Assembly: GCA_004026145.2 (NCBI GenBank)
Contig: CP034977.1
Location: 7,392,239-7,456,238, forward strand
DNA: 64,000 nucleotides
Source of the DNA: Takifugu bimaculatus
Taxonomy: Eukaryota > Chordata > Actinopteri > Tetraodontiformes > Tetraodontidae
Direction: 5' to 3'
The position numbers were made by a program, and so were the translations under genes. Below are positions 45,939 to 59,359 of this stretch, one piece after another (position 1 is the stretch's first letter; every line of letters begins with the position of its first letter). The notes below the pieces were generated by a model that worked only from the letters and a program-made list of their open reading frames with translations, made no database searches and was not told where the DNA came from.

Positions 45939-48900
45939 ATGTCGGCTCCGGTGGTGCTAAGGAGCTCCGGCCCGGCGCTCTGCCCGAGCTTCGCGGAGGT
46001 CTGCTCGTTCCTGGAGCGCTACGGGGGTGCCCTGGATCTCCCGGAGGTGACTTTCCCGCAGATGGAGCGCTATCTGCGGGACACAACCGCAGGTGAGAGG
46101 TCGCCCGTGTTGTTGTTGCCTGAGCTAGGAAGTGTAGAAAGCTGCGACACTAGAAACCGAAGGCGTCCGCCACCATTTCTCTGATAATGGAGGAAAAAAT
46201 AGCAGTCAGCGGGGCAGATATGGTAGGAATATATGACATCCATCGCGCGTTTCGCCGCTCGTTTGAGGATTCGCTTGGTTTTTCTTCCGCCAAAGGTGAG
46301 AAGTTTCCAGATGGACGTTCGGACAGAAATGAGCGGAGAACACACTCGGAAGCTAACACAGTTCGGCTACCAGCGTGTCGGAGCTAAAGTTTCCGACACA
46401 GCCGAGCCGAACAACACAAGTCGGCTGCGAATGTTTTCTTGTGACAGCTCGTCGACGATGTTGTCGGGGCTGCTGTTCACACCAGAGTGGGAGCCATGAT
46501 GCAGCGCAGCAGCTAGCAAACACTGTTGTCAGGTGGGATTCCCCCCCCCACCCACCGGCCTACCCTGCCAGCCAGACTGTCCCATTTGACCAACATCAGC
46601 ATCTTTATGTTCATGTGCGGTGGAACTCCTGTAACCCCCCCCTTCCTTTCGGAGCACATTGTGCGGCTGATGCGACCTAACGACCGGACGGTTATTCGGC
46701 CAACGCTGGAGCGGATGTCAAACGTGCACAAGCGCAGTAGGACCTCCAGCCGCTGGCTAAGTAGCTAGCATCACCGAGCCGCTCGACTTTCGCTCGATCC
46801 GCTCCACGGAGCCCCACGGCTGGTTCACCGCGATGTTTTATGGTGGTCAAACGTGTTTAGGAAGCGAAACTTGGCTGTTATCAGCCGCACCTGGGCGCCC
46901 GCTGTAGCCGCATCGTTAGCGGTTATTCCGTTATTAAATGATTATTGCATGGCAACAGTCCCTTTCAGGGTTCATTTGTTTTGATGATGTGACGTAGAAA
47001 CTTATTTCAGGGGATCAATTTCGCCCCCCCCCCCCCCCCCCCCACGTGTGGTAATTTATAGGTCTCTAATTTATAGTTGTTGATTAAACACCTGCACACA
47101 TCTGGAGGTGGTGTAGAGCTACAGCTCTGGTATAAGAGAGCGTGATGTGTTTGTGTTAAACTCTTCTCTTTTCTAACCACTGTAGTTCCCAAACCTCTTG
47201 TGGAGCTGCACATCAAGTTGCTCAGGAAGCTGGGGAAGTCTGTGACCACTGACCGCTGGGAGAAATACCTGGCTAAGGTGAGTACTGTCCCGCCGTTTGT
47301 GTGCCGTTTTTATCCCAACTCGCCTCACCGGACGCGAGGAAACGTCAGCTCAGACGCGCAGATCCTCCGATGTGTCTTGTCCGTCTCCCAAACCCTGAAA
47401 GTGATACAGGGAAGCGCAGTTGTCCTTGGGAATGCAGCTATATTCAGTCGACCCTCACCCTAAAGATAATTCTGCTCTTTCTCTTACGCTCCCCAAGAGG
47501 TGAAACCTGAAAAACGCTAGCGATTGATATTAGCGTCCACCTTCACAGACGTTTGCCATGCGCTGCATTTGAATCTCAAACAGGTTTCGAAGTATAGTGC
47601 CGTCCGCTCGGTGAGCTTTGGCGATCTCTCGGCGACCCAGTCATGGATGCAATTGTTTCCTGTAGGTTTGCCAGGATCTCAACAACACCTGGGCGTGGGA
47701 GCTGGAGCAGAAGGGGTATCAGGAAATGTCCATGGAGTGCAAATCCGGGATACTTAAGGTACCACGTTCAGCCTAATTTCTCCAACACAAGACTCAAGGG
47801 CCTCGTTCATCTTCTGTTGTTGTGTTCCACACCTGTTGTGTCGCCCTTTAGTACCTGTGCGAGTGTCAGTTTGACGAGAACTTGAAGTTCAAGACGGCGA
47901 TCAATGAGGAGGACCCGGAGAGGATGCGGCTGCAGCCTGTAGGCCGGGACCGGCAGGGCTTGTTGTACTGGCTTCAGCTGGACCACGAGCAGAATATCCG
48001 GTTATACACAGAGGAGCAGGATGATTTAGACGGGTCCACGTGGACGTGCATCGTGAGGTAGTTCCAGCATCCCTTTTGTATCTTTATACATATAAACCAG
48101 CACTAAATTTGCAATTGGAGCTGCTTTTTGCATCCTTTTCCTGTATTTTCCTTGTTTATATCCTTAATTAGTCCTTCGTAATAGTCCTTTTGACCTTTCA
48201 ATCTCGTTTCAGGTCACGTAACGACCTGGCCGACGCTCTGGAACTCTTGAAGGCGCAGGTGAATCCAAGCACGACGCAGGAGCAGGAGCAGACTCAGGCT
48301 GGACTGGGGGGCATCAGCCCCATGCAGAAAGATACTGGTATGTAGACTGAAATGAGGCCCGAGCTGTTTAGGAAAGCATGGCCTTAATGTCAGCATTTAT
48401 TTATAACTTTCTTCTGCTGACATTTTGACTTGAAAAATTCAGCACTGTGTTGTGTAACTCATACAGTTGCTCCTCCCAAATATAGAAAGTAAATTTCTGA
48501 TTTTGTGGACTTGTTTTGAGTTGACACGTGTGTTGATTTAAAATGCGGTGGTCATTGAATGAGAAGGGGCAGTGCCAAAGTGGCCGTTGAGGACCAGTAA
48601 GGATCTGAGCTGTGCAGATGCTGAGGTGGGCTTTTGAGTGATGATGATGAGGAAGTTTGACACTTTCTGTTTGACACTTCTTGAATAAAGATTATTCAAA
48701 GAACCAAGTGACTAGAAATACTAGAACTGGTCGGTAGGTGGCGGTGTTGTTCCACAAAAGGGATATTTGACACAAAATAACGCGTAATTGGGAAAACTTT
48801 GAGTGTATCTGATCATTATCATGAAGATAATTATTCTGGCCTATTGTCAACATGTTTTAACAAGACAGAACTGTCCCTTTAGACACTACAGGCACCATTC

Positions 48901-51900
48901 AGAACTGCCCACATGATTATCGATGCAGACTCAAATAAAGTAGCGGCCCTTCAATACCAGCCCCCATCTGGTTGCTGAGAGAGTCTGAGTCTTGCATAGT
49001 AGCACATAGATTCCTGGTTTTCTGTTTGATTAGAGTGGTCACTTCACTGTTGCTGCAGCTCTTTTGGAATTTGACAGCTATCTTGTTGGCTTTTGGCGTC
49101 TCTGACCTGCATTTGGGATAATCATCCCAATGGATCCGTACCTTGTTTACGCTGCCTTAATGCTTGAGAAATTTAGTTTACCCAGGTTGGTTCTGTTTGC
49201 AGTAGCTCCCTGTCTTAGAGCCCAAAATAACTTATCACAAACTACAATTCAGCTGAGGTGCTGCGTTTTCAGCGAGGATTTGCACTAATATTTGTACTTT
49301 AATAACTAAATAAATCAAATGTCATCATCCTGTATTACACATTTATTATTATGAACCTCGGCCTCCACTTTAAAAACGACTGCTGGAGAGGTCAGAAGCC
49401 CTGGCTATCGAGAACTGTGACTTCAATTTCCAGGAAGGAAGGTTTCAAATTCACTGGAAAGACTGGAAAGGGAATAAAGTAATCCATCTTTTCAGTTCAG
49501 ATCAGCTGGACTGAACTGACTTCAATTTAGTTCAGTTTGATTGGATTGTCTTCTATTTTAAGTTCTGCTTTAACACTAAATATTGGTGCTTTACTGGCGC
49601 CCAAAAGACCTATTGGATGCCTTGACTTTGGATTGTACTGATGTGCACTTGTGTGTATTTGATTTTGCAGTTGTAAAGCAGGAGCAGATGCAGCCCATCA
49701 AGCTGGAAAGCACCGAAGTGAAAGAGGAGAAGTTGTGCTGCAAGTCCCCCCCCTTTAATAACCGCGTGAGCACCATCACGACCGTCATCAAATCGGAAGT
49801 CAGGAACGCCGAAGCCCCCAGAAACTCTGTGTCGGTCGTCATGGCGCCTCATTCCACCACGACAAAACCAGAAATGAACAAAGTGGAAGAGGCAGAGCGA
49901 GCGGTCGTCAAGAGCATCCAGCAGGCCAAGATACCACTGAAGAAGAGAGAACTTAAGCTTGCAGAGAGTTACCACAGCAACCACCACACCAGCACCAACA
50001 GTTCCAGTATCATTGTTTGTAACCCTTCAGTGACTCAGACTAAAGACGGCAGCGCGAGAGAGGGGAACGCGTCCGACTCGATCGCTGGTCAGGCTGCCTC
50101 CCAGCAACAGCAAGTCCCGGTGACGACGCCAAGGCAGGACCTCGCCAGCGGGAGAACATCCCAAACCCTGCCCCACAGAGAGGGACAAAACGGAGTCATC
50201 GGGCTCGTGGGTCACGTAGGTGTCATTTGCAGCCCCTCCGAGCATCACAGAGTTCTCGGCGCCCAGCCGGAAGAACCACACAGGTCCCGTTCGGACGCTC
50301 AGAATTCCAGAGTTGCGGAAGATGAGCGGGAGGTCAGGCGACAGACGGTGCTGGTCAGGAAAGGAGCTGTTGAGAACGAGATGGTGGGTCTTCCGGCGCC
50401 AGAAATCGACGTTAATCTGTCAAAACCCAATCAGCCTGAAACCTCCGAGAGACAGCCGGATTCTGTAGATGCTTCCGTAGTGAAACGCTCCTTAGAGGCT
50501 TCCGACCAACAAACGGCCAAAGGAGAAGACCAACTGGACCAGAAAAGAGAGCCCAGCCCTCAACAGAAACCTGACATCCAGACTTCAGAAGAGCCCGAGG
50601 TCGAGTTGGCTGTCACGGTTCCACCCGTTACACAGAACCTGGAGAAGGACCCTAAGGTGGAGGAGACCAAAGCCGGGGTGAAGGACAGCCGGCTGGAGGC
50701 GGAGGAGAAACGACGGCCTCCCGACAAAGCCTTCTCGGAGCTCCAGAAAGAAGGGATCAGGTTAAAGATCAAAATTCCCCCCCAGCGCAGAAACAAGTCC
50801 AAGGGGAAAGGAGACAGGCAGGAGAAAGAAGGCAAGCAGGATGTGCAGGATGAAGGCATGCCCCTGCGAAGATCTGCAAGGATCTGCAGGTGTGTGACTC
50901 GCTGGAAAACACTCATACACACCTGGACAAATGTCCTTTTAGCTCATGTTAATAAAGACACGTGAACCTTCTTGTCCACCTGTAGGCCCAGCTCGAAGGC
51001 AGCAGAGAACACGAGGAAGAAGCCACTGCAGAAACAGCTGGAGGAAGAGGAGAGGGAAGAGGACGACGAAGACGAGCAAGACTCGGCTTCGAAGAAACCA
51101 GGGACCGCAGACTCTGTCACTCACATCAGGAAACAGAGGGTAATCTGTTACATGCCGCTAGAACTTTTTAGCTTTTGCTTCTGCTCGTTCACCGTTCGGC
51201 CGCGGTGGTTTCAGGGTAAAAGGAGACACCGTCGCCGCTGGTCCAATTTCCGCTTGAAGAAACGAAAGCTGAACGGAGAAGGAGACTTGGAACAAGGAGA
51301 TGGGAACCAAGCAGAGCAGGAAGAAGGGAATTCAGAAGAATCTTGTAAGTCTGAAGAAAATCCAATAGAGGACGCCTGCAGTCACTGTGGTCTGCCCAAC
51401 CACCCCGAACTGGTGAGAACGGATCAACTTTGAGGAAGCCGTCGCATTATAGCAGCAAAGACCTGCATTTAAAAAGCCACGTCATGGCAATGTTTTGTTT
51501 CAAATATCTATATTTGTCTGTGGTCCCCCCCCCCCTCCCAGATTTTGCTGTGTGACTCTTGTGATAGCGGATACCACACCGCCTGCTTGAGGCCGCCACT
51601 CATGCTGATTCCAGACGGAGAGTGGTTCTGTCCGCCCTGCCAGCATGTAAGCTGTATGTGTGCAACAGACAATACCGATGTCACCTGGACACGACTAATG
51701 AGCCGTAACCTGACCAGAACGCAGTTTTTAGCAAGCGTGGGAGCCGCGTAGGAGATGTTCTGGAGTGAAAAGAAAGATGTTGATTACAAAAACACACGTA
51801 GGTGTCGTTTAACTTATTGTGCCGTCTGGTTGTCGTCCGCTCAGAAGCTGCTGTGTGAGAAGCTGGAGGAGCAGCTGCACAACCTGGACAGCGCGCTGAA

Positions 51901-54900
51901 GAAAAAAGAGCGCGCCGAGAGGAGGTGAAGGCCAACACGCGTGGTGGTTGTACCGCGGGGAGACTAAGTGATGTGGTTGTTCATGTTGCTGTTGCTTTCA
52001 CTCCAGGAGGGAGAGGCTGGTGTACGTGGGAATCAGCGAGGAGAACATCATCCGGGTGAGTGGAGGCCAGAATCTGGGTTTGTTAATGACAGAAATGTAG
52101 ACTTTCACCATGTAGGCATCACATCATAGCTTCCAGGAGCAATAATGACAAGAAAAACACTGTTAATCTTCTCTCTGCTTGTCTTCTGGATATAAAATGT
52201 GTGTTATGTTATCACAATACAGGCATTTCACCAAATATCAAACCATCAAACAAGGACACATCATGATATTCACCCGGCTGTAAACTGCAACTTATTCACT
52301 GTAATTTTGTTTTAAATTTTTTCCCTGTTTTCCTTTAATATTGAGACCAATTCTGTTGTCTCAGCACAGAGTTTAAGTGTTTTTTTTTCATACAATATGA
52401 AGCTCTTGATGAAAGATATATTGAAATGTGCTTTGAAACTTTTTCATTCATTTGAATTTGGGTGATAAAGAGGTGATATAGAACCATTATTGTTGTTGAA
52501 TTAGTGGATAGTTCAGGCTGGCTTTATTTTGAATGGGAGAGCACAGCTTTGTCCACCTTTAATACAAGTTAATGCAGTGACACGAGTGTGTTGTTTGAAA
52601 GTTCATGTGAGTTGAGATGTGCAGGATGAAGGCACAAGAATCACATTCTTGTTTCTGTCACTTCGTGTGCATCAATAAACAGGTTGATTTGCTGTTTTCA
52701 GGACGGAGACGCAGACGAAGAGAAGGATGAGACGTCGGCAAAAATCAAATCCAAAAAAAACAAAGGTCTGGGACGGAGGTCAACGAGAACCAGAAAGCAC
52801 ATCAGCTACAGGTCGGTGGGACTGTCAGCATCTGTAACTAGATACAGAGCATGATGTCATCTCTAATTACTGCTGCTAACGTGGGGGCTTGCTTTTGGTA
52901 TTTGGTTTGATGGCTTGTATCAGTTCAAATGATGAACAGATGATGAACTACGGTGAAGTTTGGCCCATAAAAACACTAATGTACCGTAACTCTGTGTCTG
53001 TCTTTGGCAGGTTTGATGATTTTGACGATGCTATTGATGAGGCTATAGAGGAGGACATCAGGGAGCTCTGTGACGGTGAGTGGACAATTTGGGGGATTAA
53101 AACCCACAAAATTAGCACTAGATCTTATACTACACATCCAACACCTTCACATAGTCACAAACAGCTCACTTCCCAATTTCAAGCCCATCATCACATCAAA
53201 TATCTTCAGATCAAACCTTGTCTGAACTCTCAAACAGCCCTTTGATGTTTGACCCAGCCAAAATGTCCTCACAAGAGCACATAAAAAAGTCAACTCTCTG
53301 AGGATGTAAATCTTGTTGTATAAATCTTAAACTGCGCTCTAACAGGCCCATTTCAGCTCTCTCCCCGTGGCCTGGTGGCTGGGGGGAGAAAACAAGCAGC
53401 AGAAGGGCGGACAGCTCACCGACAGGTCCTGGCAGGGAAATAGAGCAATTAATATTTATATTTAAATCCATTTAGCCATCTGAGTCTTGCTGCACCCATC
53501 TCCTGTTAGAGTTGAGGTCTTTACACTGAGCCAGGATCCTGCTCTTTCTACAGAAGAACCAGTTTTTTGTTTTTTGTTTTTTTAGAAAGTGTATTATTCT
53601 TAAAATGGGACAAGTGTTGTGCTGGCAGCTCATATCCAAAATCACACCAGAAATAATGGGAGCCGTTTTGATGTTGGAGCAGGAAGCGGCAAAGACTTGG
53701 CCAACTTCTCAGAGGACAACAGAGAGAGTCAGCGGCCCATTCGAAGCCAGACGTGTCCTGCCATCAACAGGAAGAGGCGGCGATTCAACGACCTGGAGGG
53801 CGATAGCACACCGGCAGAGAGTGAAGACGAGTTTCTGCTCAGCAACAGGTGATCGCAGCGTGCAGACGGCCCCCAAAAGCTCTTTAAATAAAGCTCTTTA
53901 AGTTAGAGCCGTTCATAATGAGTTACAAATTAGAGTTCAGATAGTTTTATGAGTATTTAATCATCAACTATATATCTGTGCAGTTTGAGTCATCTGAAAA
54001 ATGGTCTTTAAAATCAAGAGACACAAAGAAAATCATCAAGGAAGAAGAAGAATTGTAGAAAAAAACCAAACTTAATTACCCTGTAGTTGATGTATAAAAG
54101 TAAATATATCACTTTTGATAGAAAGTCATCAAATATTTCATTTAAACTTGTTTAAACAAGGACATGATGGATTGTAACAAAGATGTTTTTGTATATTTTA
54201 CTTTGTTAGGACTGAAAAAGAACTAAATATAACGCTTTTACCAGCGCTCTCGGCTGAAATTGTGCTTTGTTTTTTTCCAAGACTCTGACGTTCTCTTTCT
54301 GTCACTCTTCATTTGGCTCATTTCCTCCCATCCAAAGCTCAGAGGATGAAGATTTCGGTGCGTCAGTGGCAGATGATGATGACGAAGATGAAGATGCTGG
54401 CAGCGACATCGGCAGCGTGGACAGCAGGGCCCACTCCAGACGGACGGCCCACTCCAGGGGGTCGTGTAAACGCAAACCCATCCAAACCCAGCGCAAGGCC
54501 AGGAAGTGGCAGCGAGGGAGGCGGAGGTGCTCCTCGGAGGAAGAGGAGGACGACAGCGAGGAAGAAATGGGCGAGTATTTGCGGGTGGGGTCGTGGCGAG
54601 GGTTAGCGTTACCGTCCCGTTAACCTTTGCCTTTTCGTCCTCGTCCCTCGCAGAGTGGTGCAGCGACATGACCGACAGTGACTCTGACAAAAAGAGGCGG
54701 GGCCTGAGACGGGGGCAGCGCCAGGACGTCAACTACTGCGAGGTCTCCGATTCATCGGACAACTCGCGGGCGTCCGCCAAAAGGCGCAAAGTCAGCCTCC
54801 ACAGACGGCACCGAGAGGAGCATCTGTCCAGCGATTACAGCGATGGTTCGTCCGTTAATAACCTTTATTGCTCTGATCATCATCGACCCCCAAAATATCT

Positions 54901-55912
54901 GTCTGTTTGCCACCACCTCCTGTACACAAGCCCCAGAGGAACCTTCCTCACATGTTCTCTGCCACCTTAAGAAGTAATCTCCATTCTGGGCTACAGCTCA
55001 CAGGGCCAAAATAGAACCAAACCTCACATTTACACATGAGGACGGTATAGAATAGACAGATTTTTCTCTTTGAATGTCTTGAGGTACTTGGGAGGAAGCC
55101 AAAGGGCCCAGAAACCTTTTGCACCTGCAGTATATTTTCTAAAAATGTCCCTAATCCTCCTCTGTAGTATTCAGTGACTGCTTTATGCATAGGCCTGTAT
55201 TTGTGATAGTTAAGGAGGATTAGCATATGACCCTCTGTCCTCTTGTCTTTGCGTAGCACCACTTTCTTCTGGAGACTCTGATGAGGAGGACGACTACGAG
55301 GATGCAGCGGTAGATGAGCAAAAGAGGAGAAAGGAGCAGCAGAGGAGAAGTAAAGATGAGGAGGTCGGAGGCCAGGGCAGGTGGCTGAAAAGGAAAAAGA
55401 AGGACCTAGACAGATGGACGAGACTGAAGAGGGAAGAGGAGGAGCCGGAGAGGATGGGCAGGGGGAAGAGGAGGGAGATCTTGTCCCAGCAGCGGCGCCA
55501 GCGCCTCGCACAAATGCTGAAAAAGCGGCGGCGCTGCATGGAAGAGGAGTCGGAAGAGGAGTCGGAGTCGGACTCGTCCTCCGACGAGGACCGCCCCGTC
55601 CGCAAAAGACTCAACCGCATTGACTCTGACGACGAGGAGGAGGAAGAGGAAGCGAGACAAAAGACGAAAAACTCTTTGGTGGCGGAGGAGAGAGCCGACA
55701 GCAGACATGTCGGTGATGCTCAGGAAAAAGGGCAGGGATGTAGCCTGGTCCTACACCGCTCACATTGGACCCTGAACTTCCCGGACAGTGCAGATGTAGA
55801 CGGACAGAGCATCCTCAACGGCCCCTTACGTTCAGAAGAGGAGGAAGAGCGGGAGAAGGGGCGGAGCCACAGAGACTCGTTAAACTCGGCCCAGAACAGT
55901 CCGCGCTCGTGA
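45939..55912 (+). CDS. rsf1: Remodeling and spacing factor 1
   Basis: Histone-binding subunit of the RSF complex with SNF2H/SMARCA5; about 1298 aa (human 1441). Exons: 45939-46092, 47186-47277, 47666-47758, 47852-48057, 48213-48337, 49671-50889, 50986-51139, 51215-51412, 51542-51646, 51845-51924, 52007-52055, 52702-52811, 53011-53075, 53683-53848, 54338-54570, 54654-54845, 55257-55912. Seen: N-terminal CSFLERYGG, GKSVTTDRWEKYL, YLCECQFDENLKFK, LQPVGRDRQGLLYW; a long acidic 1.2-kb exon with the conserved QAKIPLKKRELKL and LRRSARI; PHD finger CSHCGLPNHPEL, CDSCDSGYHTACLRPPL, DGEWFCPPCQH; ERLVYVGI; acidic/basic tail. Exon 54338-54570 ends at a GC donor: nearby GT donors break phase, GC keeps it. 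Met 45939 matches the vertebrate N-terminus. Confidence 0.95.
46187..46295 (+). CDS. Possible alternative first coding exon of rsf1 (weak)
   Basis: ATG at 46187 (A at -3, G at +4) opens MEEKIAVSGADMVGIYDIHR and continues to CCAAAG/GTGAGA at 46295. This is a good donor leaving phase 1, the phase of rsf1 exon 47186-47277. It lies in the CpG-rich start of intron 1. I recognise no homology, and this could be chance; phase matches one time in three. Confidence 0.2.
47024..47043. repeat. Poly(C) run, 20 bases
   Basis: Twenty consecutive C in rsf1 intron 1, about 140 bp before exon 47186. Assembly length here may be unreliable. Confidence 0.9.
48729..48748 (+). promoter_or_regulatory. CTCF-like motif in rsf1 intron
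   Basis: GGTCGGTAGGTGGCGGTGTT resembles the forward CTCF core and the sequence at 44817-44834 read on the other strand. Motif evidence only. Confidence 0.35.
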
Positions 55913-57727
55913 TGGCATCTCCGTGTCCTTTTGTCGTTCCACTTCTATGCCTTGTTACCCGCAGCCGACCCCCAACATCTGTAAACGTCTGCGTCGAATC
56001 ACTGTTCTGATCGACCGTCGCGCTCGCTCTCGTGCACGCTTCCATTCAACCTTCACCTCTGAAACAATGTGGCGGCAGGATGAAGCACTTTATCTGTCAG
56101 CAGAGGTTTGGCACGTTTCCACTGCAGGGACATTAGAGTCATTTTAATAGGAACCTCCCCACCATTATTAAGACCTTTTACAGGGCCTAGCCGAGTCCCC
56201 GATCCAGGGGGGTTACTTGGATCGGGCACCAGAAATCACAGAAACGAGCATTTTCAAATCCTTTGAGAGGCTTTCTCCTCTTGGAACATGGCCACAGCTC
56301 CTTCCGCGTTTAGCTCATTACCGCTGTTTTCTTAATCATTTTTTGCTTTGTGACGCCACGATCGAAACCCGCGACGCCACTGGGGGGGTCCCACTCCGCG
56401 GGGGAGACACAACTGTGCTCTCGCAGAATGCTTCCTGTAAAGTTCCTGCCCCCAGTATTGACCAGGGACGTCTGCAGTGGAAACACGCCTGTTGTCGTGA
56501 CCTATGAACATGCTCCTGCTGGGCCTGTTCATCGGGATGATGGTCTGCGGTTGCTAGAACGCCACAATCTCAAGCATTTTTGTCATTTTCATAGCACTTT
56601 AGTCACCACCACGTCAAATCCATCGCATTTACCACAAGATTACTGACTCACGGATGGAGCTCTGCCTTTATTAGGCTTTAAATGTTCATGCTAAAGTGAA
56701 TTTCATTATTGTAATCTGTCCAGGAGCCCAGCTCGTGGATCACCCCTTTGCTACAACCTGTCTTTCTTGCATTTGACCGTATTCACATCGCAGCTGTTTG
56801 ATGCTCAGGGTGGTATTTGTACTTTACTGGTCCAGGGAACATGTGAAAACGGCGAACACTGAGGAATTGAAAGAATTTGGGCGGTTTTATCTTCATCGCG
56901 CAGTGATTGCCTTATCCAGACGGGCCACACTGACTATATACTGTTTAAAATGAGCAAGTTCCATCATCCGTTCCTTGTTACAGCCTCCATGGAACAAACC
57001 CCCTCACACGGCTCCACCGATGCTTCTCCATGTTGTGAAGATAAAAATCTCCTGAAATCTTCAGTGGGTTTGAAATTGGCTAATCGTTTGCTCGGCTGGG
57101 TTGTACATACTCTGCCTGTTCTGTACAGATAATAGCTGGCCACCTCTTAGTTCTACTGTAAATGATATGTTATATTTTCTATTTGGAGTAGACATGTTGC
57201 CGTGAGTGTCGTGTGGCTTGGTAATATATTGACTGCCATTTCATCAGAGGTTTACTGCTTTTACTTTAAAACAGACTTATTGTGAAATGAGAGCAGCGTT
57301 TGCTATCGAAATGCTGCCGAATTTAGCCAACCCTGTGTTTTTAGTTTCAAAGTTTTATTTTAACCATAACATTTTATAAGAAGGAACAAGATTTTATTTT
57401 GACTTGGATTTCAGTGGTAAAATTGGCACCGATGACCAGTTTAGAGGCAAGTTTCTGCAGCTGCCACACCAGCCTGAGAGTATCCACATCAGTTGTTCTG
57501 AGAAATGCTCTTTTAGAAAAGTCTCGGTCTCATTGGGCAGAAGGGAAGCAGCTCTTTGCCCTCGTCCACTCGGAACACGGTTCCTGTGTCGCCTGAGCTG
57601 TGTCCTCCTGTTTCCAGTGCACAACCTTCCTCTCTCCAAACTGACCTAATCAAGCTGGTAGGAAAGATGTGGAGTTTATTCGATAACAAGTGTTGTCTCT
57701 GTGCTGTCTTCTAAACTCAGAATTAAA
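55913..57727 (+). other. rsf1 3' UTR
   Basis: From the stop at 55912 to an ATTAAA signal at 57722-57727; a canonical AATAAA follows at 57976-57981. About 1.8 kb without a supported open frame, as expected for a long 3' UTR. Confidence 0.6.
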
Positions 57728-58661
57728 ATTTTCATGCGGAAAAGTGTCCATCTGATTCAACCTTTCTTTTTCAAATGGTAGTTTTATGAGGTGATTTGAG
57801 ATGAATTATCATTTTCAGATTAAGCTACATATATTGCTGATGATAGTTAATGCTGCCATAATCCTGCTGTAACATATGCATCTCATATATTAAGGTAGTA
57901 AAACTGTGAAAATGAATTATTACTGGTACAAATATTCAACACTAAGCCTGAATTTTTACTTTATTGTAGAGAAGAAATAAAAAAGTTAGGTAAAAAAAAT
58001 CACAATTTTGACAAAAATAAAATGGATTTAGCATAGGCAAGGATTTAAGCTGTTTGAAAACAGAATTGTCACACAAGAATTCTACTGCATATAAATTTAG
58101 ACCAGCAACTATGATTTTGTTATGTTTTGTCTTTTTTAAATTTATCTGTGAACTTTATAACAGTTCTGACTGTAAACACGGCCCTACTTCTGACACTAAT
58201 TTACGGGTTTGGGCATTGATTAAAAATGTGTTTGTTTACATATGTTCCTGTTTCAGGTGCATGTTTACATCAAAAGCAAAGTGATTCCATACTTTCAATC
58301 AGAACAGACAATTTTTGTCTTAGATGTCGGTCGTGGTCCATCGTGTTTATTAAAACTTGTTTTTGGTTTATTTTGTTTTTAAATCCCAATGCTGCATTTG
58401 TTTCTTTATGGGTATACACCAGATATATATCTTCAGAGTCAGACAATTTATATCGTTGTTTAAAATCAGAGAAATTCCGAGCTCCACTTAAAAGTATCAC
58501 AGAATGTCGGATTTTCGAAATGGCACCTGAACGCATCTGTTTTTAAAGTAACCGGAAAACGTTTCCGTACCGGAAGTAGAATAATCTGTATAACGCGCAT
58601 TATTTAGTTCCATTATGACTTTTTAATGCATAACAGCAGTTAAACAACCAGAGCGGACGAG
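57728..58661 (+). promoter_or_regulatory. rsf1-panx1 intergenic region and panx1 promoter
   Basis: AT-rich up to about 58550. Then ACCGGAAGTA (ETS-type) lies at 58569-58578 and a likely non-coding first exon ends at 58661 (GACGAG/GTAAGA). No other gene was seen. Confidence 0.55.
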
Positions 58662-59359
58662 GTAAGACGGCTATATTTTGTTATTAACTTTTCTGAAAAT
58701 CTCTTTCCGAATATTTGAATTTGGTTCTATAAAGTGATGCATGGAAGCCAGTTGCTGGTGCTTTCTATTATTCGGATCTGTCGGCTGTTAAATAAAGGGA
58801 AGGTCTCGTCTTAATGTGAATTAATTAAAACTCGAGGTTTGTGTCTGCAGAAGTCAAACAAATGTGGCACTTTGCAAGAAGAAATTCACGATTTTCCTGT
58901 TTATCTTTCAAGAAGCTGCACTCAAATCTTTGAATTTGAATCACTTACGCGTTGTGCAGCCACAGTATTATAAAACAAAAACGCTTCGAAAAAGTGAGTA
59001 ACAACAAAAAATGTTGCAACCGCACTTTTGTTGTTGGTTGTAATTAACAAAGGGGTTGAAATATAATTTATTAACATATTATGAAGAGTTGTCGACCTAT
59101 GAACACGGCGACATTAATCTACCCCAGATACTTAGACTTCGATGACTTCCTTCATGTGATCTTTGTTATGCTCTGGAAGCATTAATGAGCTTCTAAATGT
59201 AAACTAAATTTACCACTTTTAGTTGTCTTTAGCAGTTTTTTTTTTAAAAAAGAATTTCTCAGGTCATCCGAATAAAAGATGATTAAATGTTTTGTTTTTT
59301 TCCTTTCATTATGTCTGTATCCAGGACTAATTTCTGCTCTTTAAGGGAAGAAGCGTGAG

